Positions 6,055-10,574 of a stretch of 10,574 nucleotides of DNA are shown one piece after another. The first letter of the stretch is position 1. Each line of letters opens with the position of its first letter. This DNA comes from Bacillota bacterium. GTDB lineage: Bacteria > Bacillota > Clostridia > Clostridiales > Clostridiaceae. The notes under the pieces were generated by a model. That model did no database searches. It saw only the letters and a program-made list of their open reading frames with translations, and was not told the origin of the DNA. The translations under genes and the position numbers were made by a program. Location of the stretch: assembly GCA_023399035.1 (NCBI GenBank), contig JAEWQX010000032.1, forward strand, positions 1 to 10,574, in the 5' to 3' direction.

Positions 6055-6558
6055 CTATCGTTTCCATTGAATATTGTTTTGATTATTATTCATCATTCTA
6101 TTATTTCTCATGGGATTTCTCATATTGTTAGGGTTCATGTTATTGGAATTCATGCCCATATTTCTATTACCCATAAGCATACTCATTAATGGATTCATAT
6201 TGCCCATGTTCATGTTGTTATTCATCATAGGATTCATATTTCCATTTTGAGCTTGGGGATTCATGTTATTGTTGGGATTCATCTGCTGTCTATTATTATT
6301 CTGGCCTCCCATAAGCATACTTATTAGGGAGCTGAGATTATTTATATTCATGTTAGGCATATTGTTGCCGCCCATCATATTGCCCATCATTGAGTTCATG
6401 TTTCCTCCCATAGGATTCATACCTCCTCCAAGTCCGCCCATGAGCATATTCATCAATGGATTTCCACCCATACCGCCCATACCACCCATTGGGTTGTTCA
6501 TCATGCCACCCATTCCAGGGAAAAGCGAGCCTAAGATCATATTTAACAATGGATTCAT
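6055..6558 (-). CDS. Met/Asn/Gly-rich low-complexity protein of unknown function
   Basis: I do not recognise a family. The 167-residue product is extremely biased: by hand count about 49 Asn, 40 Met and 26 Gly, nearly 70% of the protein, with no Cys or His, one Phe and one Trp. The N-terminal half is Gly/Met-rich (GMGGMGG, LGGGMNPMGG); the C-terminal half is Asn/Met-rich and ends basic (NNIQWKR). A short hydrophobic module recurs four times: NPLLNMILG (2-10), NPLMNMLMG (33-41), LSSLISMLMG (75-84) and NPLMSMLMG (122-130). There is no signal peptide. The gene is credible: ATG follows AAGGTG at good spacing, the frame ends just before a hairpin, and it is divergent from the HAD gene. A structural, spore-associated, metal- or oxidant-handling, or prion-like role can be imagined, but none is shown. 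Confidence 0.8.
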   Translation of the reverse strand: MNPLLNMILGSLFPGMGGMMNNPMGGMGGMGGNPLMNMLMGGLGGGMNPMGGNMNSMMGNMMGGNNMPNMNINNLSSLISMLMGGQNNNRQQMNPNNNMNPQAQNGNMNPMMNNNMNMGNMNPLMSMLMGNRNMGMNSNNMNPNNMRNPMRNNRMMNNNQNNIQWKR

Positions 6559-6648
6559 TTAATTCACCTTCTATATATTTCTATTTACTACAATCTATTT
6601 TAAGAAAGAGCAAATTGACACAATGATTTGAAAAAAGAATATAGAGAG

Positions 6649-6678
6649 TTGATATTAAAAAGTGAGGAGTACTATAAT
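6649..6678 (+). promoter_or_regulatory. Promoter for the HAD phosphatase gene
   Basis: TTGATA (6649-6654) and TATAAT (6673-6678) are spaced by 18 bases, a near-consensus housekeeping sigma promoter. The predicted start near 6685 leaves a leader of about 150 nt, A+T-rich, with a second weaker TTGATA/TATATA pair at 6752-6781 closer to the gene. Confidence 0.6.
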
Positions 6679-6834
6679 TAAATTAATATATGCTAGTGTT
6701 GTGGTTTCAGAGATGAATATTATGTAAATTATATTAAAGAAAAATAAATTTTTGATATAATTATAGAAACTTAGGTATATATTAAAAAATAAAAAGTTTA
6801 TAATAATTAAGTAAATTATATTAGGGGTGGGAGT

Positions 6835-7437
6835 ATGATTAAAAACATTATCTTTGATTTAGGAAATGTATTGTTGGATTTTAATCCTAGGGGATATTTA
6901 AAAGAAAAGATACAAGATGATGCTATTGATGATGTTTATGAAGCTGTATTTAAAAGCGAAGAATGGCCTATGCTTGATAGAGGAGTAATTACAGAAGAGG
7001 ATGCAAAAAGGAATATACTAGTAAGAAACAAAAAGTATGAAACTGAAATAATAAAAGCTTTTGAAAACTGGTATGAACTTTTACAGCCTATAAAAATTAC
7101 TGTTGAAATTTTGGAAATGCTAAAGAAGAAGGGATATAAAATATATTATTTATCAAACTTTCATTCTGCTGCCTTTGATTATGTAACAGACCATTATGAA
7201 TTTTTTAAACTCTTTGATGGAGGAGTTGTATCCTATGCAGAAAAACTCCTTAAACCGGAAAGAGAAATATATATAAAATTAATAGAAAGATATAATCTTA
7301 TTCCAGAAGAAAGTATTTTTATTGATGATACATTAGAAAATGTGAAGGGTGCAGAAATGTGCAGGATAAAGGGTATATATCTAAATAATGGAAATAAGTT
7401 GAAAGAAAAATTATTGGAACTAGATATTAATGTATAA
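6835..7437 (+). CDS. HAD-superfamily (subfamily IA) phosphatase, YihX-like
   Basis: This 200-residue cytoplasmic hydrolase has all four HAD motifs: motif I IIFDLGNVLLDF with nucleophile Asp8; motif II YLSNFH with Ser107; motif III Lys140 in KLLKPEREIY; and motif IV FIDDTLENVKGA with Asp164/Asp165. Residues 15-75 are the small helical cap of subfamily IA. The residue two after the nucleophile, usually an Asp acting as acid/base, is Gly10. The DLGNV form is shared with E. coli YihX, an alpha-D-glucose-1-phosphate phosphatase, and with haloacid-dehalogenase-like relatives, so the lack is a subgroup trait rather than damage. The ATG follows GGGGTGGGAG. It has its own promoter and lies 250 bp before glcK, which starts from another promoter. 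The substrate is not settled by sequence; glucose 1-phosphate is plausible given the neighbouring gal genes and glucokinase. Confidence 0.88.
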   Translation: MIKNIIFDLGNVLLDFNPRGYLKEKIQDDAIDDVYEAVFKSEEWPMLDRGVITEEDAKRNILVRNKKYETEIIKAFENWYELLQPIKITVEILEMLKKKGYKIYYLSNFHSAAFDYVTDHYEFFKLFDGGVVSYAEKLLKPEREIYIKLIERYNLIPEESIFIDDTLENVKGAEMCRIKGIYLNNGNKLKEKLLELDINV

Positions 7438-7548
7438 ATTTTATATGTATTTTTTTAATAAATTGTTTATTAAGACAACCTAAATATTATTATAAATTTA
7501 TCAAATAATATAATTAAAAAATAATAAAAAATAATAACAATTATGTAA

Positions 7549-7576
7549 TTGTATACAAGTTATTATATGATATAAT
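7549..7576 (+). promoter_or_regulatory. glcK promoter with extended -10
   Basis: TTGTAT (7549-7554) and TATAAT (7571-7576) are spaced by 16 bases, and TGA directly precedes TATAAT, giving an extended -10 (TGnTATAAT). The start would be near 7583, with a leader of about 105 nt. Confidence 0.6.
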
Positions 7577-7599
7577 AATTATGTAAATAAAAAGAAAGA

Positions 7600-7634
7600 C
7601 TCAAAATAAGTTTATGTATTAGTTTAATTTTGAG
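7600..7634 (+). other. Hairpin in the glcK leader
   Basis: CTCAAAAT (7600-7607) pairs with ATTTTGAG (7627-7634) around a 19-nt loop, just after the predicted transcription start of glcK. There is no U-tract after it, so it is not a clear terminator. It could stabilise the 5' end or mark the end of the upstream HAD transcript. Confidence 0.4.
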
Positions 7635-7687
7635 GCTGAAATATAAAAATAGTTATTTAAAAAATTAAAGTAAGGGGAATCATAAAA

Positions 7688-8629
7688 ATGAATTATATTG
7701 GTGTTGATTTAGGCGGAACAAATATTGTTGTAGGTTTAGTTGATGAGGATGGTAAAATAATAAAGTCAATCAGTAGACCAACAGTAAAGGAAAGAGGAGT
7801 TGAACCTATTTTCGATGACATTTTTGATATGTGTAATGAGCTTATAAATGAATTCAAGCTAGACAAGACAAACTTAAAAGGTATTGGTATAGGAATTCCA
7901 GGAACAATTGATGATAAAAATGGAGTTATTGTATACTCTAACAATATAAAGATTGATAACTTTAATGTAAGAGAATACGCAAAGGGAAAAATTGATTATG
8001 AAATAAAAATGGCTAATGATGCTGACAGTGCTGCACTAGGTGAAGTTGCTGCAGGTAGTGCTAAAGGATGTTCAGATGCTATTGTAGTAACTCTTGGAAC
8101 TGGTGTCGGTGGAGGAATAATCATTGGCGGAAAGATATTCTCAGGTTTCTATCCAGGTGGAGCAGAAGTAGGACATCAAATAATTGAAGTTAACGGCAGA
8201 CAATGCAGCTGTGGAAATAAAGGATGCTTTGAAGCATACTCTTCTGCAAGTGCTTTAATTCTTGCTGCTAAGAATAAAGCACAAGAAAATCAAGATTCAC
8301 TTTTATACAAATTAGTTGAAGGTGATATGGAAAAGATGACTGCTAAAGTTCCATTTGATGCAGATCAGGCTGGAGATAAAGCAGGACATGAAGTGATTGA
8401 AGAATACTTAGATTACTTAGCAGTAGGTATTGCTAATCTTATTAACATATTCAAACCAGAAGCTATCCTTTTAGGAGGAGGAGTTTGTAAGCAGGGTGAA
8501 AACTTAACAGTTCCATTAAAGGAAAGAATAGCAAAACTTGCTTATGCTGGAGATTTAAGAACAGAAATTAAGATTGCAAGTCTTGGTAATAATGCAGGAT
8601 TAATCGGAGCTGCAATGCTTAACAGATAA
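7688..8629 (+). CDS. glcK: ROK-family glucokinase
   Basis: Glucokinase phosphorylates intracellular glucose with ATP to glucose 6-phosphate. The 313-residue protein has the ROK layout: phosphate-1 motif GVDLGGTN at 5-12; GIGIGIPGTID at 66-75; catalytic Asp111 in MANDADSAALGE; and VTLGTGVGGGII at 134-145. Next come sugar-contact residues Glu160 and His163 (GGAEVGHQ), then the ROK zinc cluster CSCGNKGC (Cys173, Cys175, Cys180) and Glu182. AILLGGGV near the C-terminus is the adenosine loop. It lacks the N-terminal helix-turn-helix of ROK repressors, so it is an enzyme. The ATG follows AAGGGG with a 10-base spacer. It is monocistronic by its own promoter and the structured region after its stop. 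Fructokinase or N-acetylmannosamine kinase are less likely alternatives. Confidence 0.93.
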   Translation: MNYIGVDLGGTNIVVGLVDEDGKIIKSISRPTVKERGVEPIFDDIFDMCNELINEFKLDKTNLKGIGIGIPGTIDDKNGVIVYSNNIKIDNFNVREYAKGKIDYEIKMANDADSAALGEVAAGSAKGCSDAIVVTLGTGVGGGIIIGGKIFSGFYPGGAEVGHQIIEVNGRQCSCGNKGCFEAYSSASALILAAKNKAQENQDSLLYKLVEGDMEKMTAKVPFDADQAGDKAGHEVIEEYLDYLAVGIANLINIFKPEAILLGGGVCKQGENLTVPLKERIAKLAYAGDLRTEIKIASLGNNAGLIGAAMLNR

Positions 8630-8631
8630 TA

Positions 8632-8806
8632 ATACTGTAGTAAATTTTATATTATAAATAATTACTCAACATTAAAGTATATTTAATATTATATGTGCTA
8701 TGATTATTATGTTAAATAATTATAATACTATATAGTATGGTGTTAAATTTAGGTTTACACATATTTTAATGTTGAGTTTTTATGTTTATAAATACTTTTA
8801 CAGTAT
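8632..8806 (+). repeat. Nested inverted-repeat structure downstream of glcK (possible terminator, structured RNA or MITE)
   Basis: The core stem pairs ACTCAACATTAAAGTAT (8664-8680) with ATATTTTAATGTTGAGT (8761-8777): 17 pairs, 13 contiguous Watson-Crick then one G-U and three more. TTTT follows the right arm. An outer stem pairs ATACTGTA (8632-8639) with TACAGTAT (8799-8806). Inside the 80-nt interval are ATTTAA/TTAAAT (8681-8686 with 8743-8748), a 10-bp hairpin (8699-8708 with 8715-8724), and the perfect palindrome ATACTATATAGTAT (8725-8738). It starts three bases after the glcK stop. The U-run suggests it can end glcK transcription. The terminal inverted repeats could instead mark a small non-autonomous mobile element, although I see no clear target duplication. 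Confidence 0.6.
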
Positions 8807-9043
8807 AAAGGTGAAGTGATACAATCTATATTAGAGGAAAAAGAAAAGTTTATATTGTATATAATAAGGATTCAATACACATAAATTTTAATAATAATTC
8901 TTCATATAGTTTTTGAAATTTCATGTTGATTTCAACATTAATTGTCCATTGTCAAATGCTCACAATGAGTACCTTCAAGAGGTATCAATTGTCAATTGGA
9001 ACATAATATCATTAATATAAGAAAAAAGACAAGGAGAATAATA
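8807..9043. other. Gene-free region before the HD gene, with small palindromes and CAATTG-type repeats
   Basis: Contents: a lone TATAAT at 8860-8865 with no matching -35; the inverted repeat ATGTTGA-TT-TCAACAT (8923-8938), whose right side repeats the TCAACATTAA of the glcK-downstream stem; a small hairpin TACCT/AGGTA (8970-8984); and two CAATTGTC-type repeats, TCCATTGTCAA (8945-8955) and CAATTGTCAATTG (8986-8998). I see no gene in this stretch. Confidence 0.55.
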
Positions 9044-9736
9044 ATGAGTGATTTAAAAGACTTAAAAGAGTTAACTAAAGCAAAAGAAGCTCAGGAAAGA
9101 CAGGAAATGCAGGATAAGATAATTGAAAGATTAAGCTCTATAAAAAGAGATGGAATAGATGAACTTATAAAGTATCTTTTAGAGAGAACAGATTACTTTA
9201 TTGCACCAGCATCAACAAAATTCCATTCAAACTTTGATGGAGGGTTAGCATTCCATTCTAATAATGTTGTTGAACTTATGCTTCAGAAAAATAAACAGTA
9301 TAATCTTGGATTGAGCAATGATACTATATATCTCACAGGATATCTACATGATTTATGCAAATGTAATCTTTATGAAAAAACAATGAGATTAAAAAAAGAT
9401 GAAATGACAGGAAGGTGGATAGGGTATGCATCGTATGAAATAAACGAAACTGTTCCTTTAGGACATGGTGAAAAGAGTGTAATATTACTTCAGCAGTTTG
9501 TTAAATTAACATTAGAAGAGTGTCTTATGATAAGATGGCATATGGGTGCATATGTACCAAAGGATGAATATAGAGATTATAATAAAGCAATAGAAATGTA
9601 TAAATCAGTTTTGGCATTCAGTAATTCTGATGCAGAAGCATCACATTTCTTAGAGGAAATTAGGGAACCTCAAACATATCCTATAGAAGAATATAATAAG
9701 TTTGTAAAAGAAAAAGCTATGAAAAAAAATAGATAA
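9044..9736 (+). CDS. HD-domain phosphohydrolase
   Basis: This 230-residue cytoplasmic protein has an HD metal-dependent phosphohydrolase core. Putative ligands in order are His71 (GGLAFHSNNV), His102-Asp103 (YLHDLCK), His141 (LGHGEKS), His166 (IRWHMGAY) and Asp196 (FSNSDAEAS). The pattern GGL-x-x-HS then LHDxxK, GHG and WH recalls HD proteins such as the nuclease domain of YhaM, but no OB-fold is present and the substrate cannot be named. The N-terminal 35 residues are a charged, probably coiled helix (DLKDLKELTKAKEAQERQEM). I chose the ATG at 9044, seven bases after AAGGAG. An in-frame TTG at 8996 would add 16 residues with no binding site. It is followed by a strong terminator and appears monocistronic. 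Confidence 0.85.
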   Translation: MSDLKDLKELTKAKEAQERQEMQDKIIERLSSIKRDGIDELIKYLLERTDYFIAPASTKFHSNFDGGLAFHSNNVVELMLQKNKQYNLGLSNDTIYLTGYLHDLCKCNLYEKTMRLKKDEMTGRWIGYASYEINETVPLGHGEKSVILLQQFVKLTLEECLMIRWHMGAYVPKDEYRDYNKAIEMYKSVLAFSNSDAEASHFLEEIREPQTYPIEEYNKFVKEKAMKKNR

Positions 9737-9773
9737 TTTTTTAATAAAATTTTATAAAGATTAATTTAAAAAT

Positions 9774-9819
9774 AAAAGCAGGTAGAATTATAGTTAAATG
9801 TAATTTTGTCTGCTTTTTT
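9774..9819 (+). terminator. Rho-independent terminator after the HD gene
   Basis: AAAAGCAG (9774-9781) pairs with CTGCTTTT (9810-9817). The stem continues with AGAATTA/TAATTTT (one G-U) inside, a short loop, and six Ts (9814-9819). It lies about 40 nt after the stop codon and separates the HD gene from the alkaline phosphatase gene. Confidence 0.88.
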
Positions 9820-9888
9820 ATGTAAAGAAAAAATATAAAAAGTAATACAAATTCATAATATAGTAAATACTAAGTCTATTACAAAGAT

Positions 9889-9927
9889 TTAACATATAAT
9901 AAACATTTTTTTACTATATCATAAATT
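9889..9927 (+). promoter_or_regulatory. PHO-box-like direct repeats upstream of the alkaline phosphatase
   Basis: Hexamers TTAACA (9889), TAAACA (9900), TTACTA (9911) and TAAATT (9922) recur at exactly 11-bp intervals with 5-base spacers. That is the layout of PhoP/PhoB binding sites in Firmicutes (TTnACA-like repeats). A TATACT -10 candidate is at 9947-9952. This fits phosphate-starvation control of the gene starting at 10012; the later repeats are degenerate. Confidence 0.6.
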
Positions 9928-10011
9928 TACTTTAACGATACAGATTTATACTAATACCTGTAAAGAAGAAAAGAAAGGATGTTTTTATAAATCTAAGGGG
10001 GTAAATAAAAA

Positions 10012-10574
10012 ATGAACAAAACAGCCAAAAGAATCATGGGAGCAATGCTGGCATTAACTATAATAGGTGGTGCATCATACGGAATTTCAAATGTAATTAA
10101 GCCACAGGAAGCTGGAGCGGCTACAGCTTCAACTGTAAAATGGAACGGAAAAACACCTAAATATATCTTTATGTTTATAGGTGATGGTATGAGTTATCCA
10201 CAGATTCAGGCAGCTCAATATTATAATGGTGTTGAAAAAAATGGTGTTATTAATGCAGAAGAAGGAAATTATCCAACACAAGAAAAATTATCCTTCATGA
10301 ATTTTCCTATTTCAGGAACAGTAACAACATATGATTCTACATCTCTTTGTCCTGATTCGGCTTCAACTGCCACATCTCTTTCAACTGGCAAAAAAACACT
10401 AAGCAGTGTAATTAATATGGATGAAACAAAGACAAAATCTTATGAAACAATAACTGAAAAGTTAAAAAAGCAGTTAGGATATAAAATTGGAATAGTTACA
10501 TCAGTAAATATTGACCATGCTACTCCAGGAGCTTATTATGCTCATGTACCAGCAAGAAGCAAATATTATGATAT
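10012..10574 (+). CDS. Secreted alkaline phosphatase, N-terminal part (3' end outside window)
   Basis: Alkaline phosphatase is a zinc/magnesium-dependent phosphomonoesterase that releases phosphate from organic esters outside the cytoplasm. The first 187 residues are visible. Residues 1-36 form a signal peptide: basic start MNKTAKR, hydrophobic core MGAMLALTIIGGASYGI, and a likely cleavage after AGA at 34-36. YIFMFIGDGMS carries the metal ligand Asp58. CPDSASTATSLSTGKKT matches the family's nucleophile motif, with Asp115 and Ser116. VNIDHATPGAYYAHV matches the conserved HATPGA/AFxxH segment. The ATG follows AAGGGGG with a 10-base spacer. A PHO-box-like repeat lies about 85-120 bp upstream. 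The frame is still open at the window end. It could be named phoA or phoB type; I leave the symbol blank because several paralogues exist in clostridia. Confidence 0.93.
   Translation, partial: MNKTAKRIMGAMLALTIIGGASYGISNVIKPQEAGAATASTVKWNGKTPKYIFMFIGDGMSYPQIQAAQYYNGVEKNGVINAEEGNYPTQEKLSFMNFPISGTVTTYDSTSLCPDSASTATSLSTGKKTLSSVINMDETKTKSYETITEKLKKQLGYKIGIVTSVNIDHATPGAYYAHVPARSKYYD

Noticed and set aside
6263..6562. Plus-strand open frame opposite the Met/Asn/Gly-rich gene
   Set aside because: It is the antisense reading of low-complexity codons (Ile/Pro/Phe-rich), with no ribosome binding site or family motif.
7693..7944. Minus-strand open frame inside glcK
   Set aside because: It is antisense to the ROK glucokinase and only reflects codon bias.
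8996..9043. TTG at 8996 as start of the HD protein
   Set aside because: No ribosome binding site is near it, whereas AAGGAG sits seven bases before the ATG at 9044.

Overview
The window looks like chromosomal DNA of a low-GC anaerobic Firmicute, most likely a Clostridium in the strict sense. The grounds are very A+T-rich codon use and intergenic DNA, strong AGGAGG/GGGGG-type ribosome binding sites, a HydG gene ([FeFe]-hydrogenase maturation, typical of H2-producing fermenters), a class II GalT, and a ROK glucokinase. I cannot name the species.

Layout. 1-386 (+) is the 3' end of hydG. It converges on a four-gene galactose (Leloir) operon on the minus strand, read galK (5569-4400), galE (4292-3303), galT (3271-1781), galR (1636-623). 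A hairpin at 487-531 lies between the two converging units. Upstream of galK is a 485-bp control region with two matching LacI/GalR-type operators (5613-5634 and 5777-5798). The proximal one overlaps the galK -10 box. Next on the minus strand is an odd Met/Asn/Gly-rich protein of 167 residues (6558-6055). On the plus strand follow a HAD-IA phosphatase (6835-7437), a ROK glucokinase (7688-8629), a large inverted-repeat structure (8632-8806), an HD-domain phosphohydrolase (9044-9736) with a strong terminator, and the start of a secreted alkaline phosphatase (10012 onward) behind a PHO-box-like direct repeat. No tRNA, rRNA, CRISPR array, transposase or prophage gene was seen.

How the genes work together. 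GalK, GalT and GalE convert galactose to glucose 1-phosphate, and GalR probably represses them until galactose appears. The HAD protein resembles the YihX type (alpha-glucose-1-phosphate phosphatase). Together with glucokinase it could move carbon from glucose 1-phosphate through glucose to glucose 6-phosphate, but this is inference.

The most unusual observation is that galK and galT are intact, full-length frames with good ribosome binding sites but no ATG, GTG or TTG at the expected start. galK appears to start at ATA (or ATT), and galT at ATT (or ATA). The other five genes whose starts lie in the window and were checked in detail, plus galE, use ATG. The other points worth a second look are the low-complexity Met/Asn/Gly protein and the nested inverted repeat downstream of glcK.
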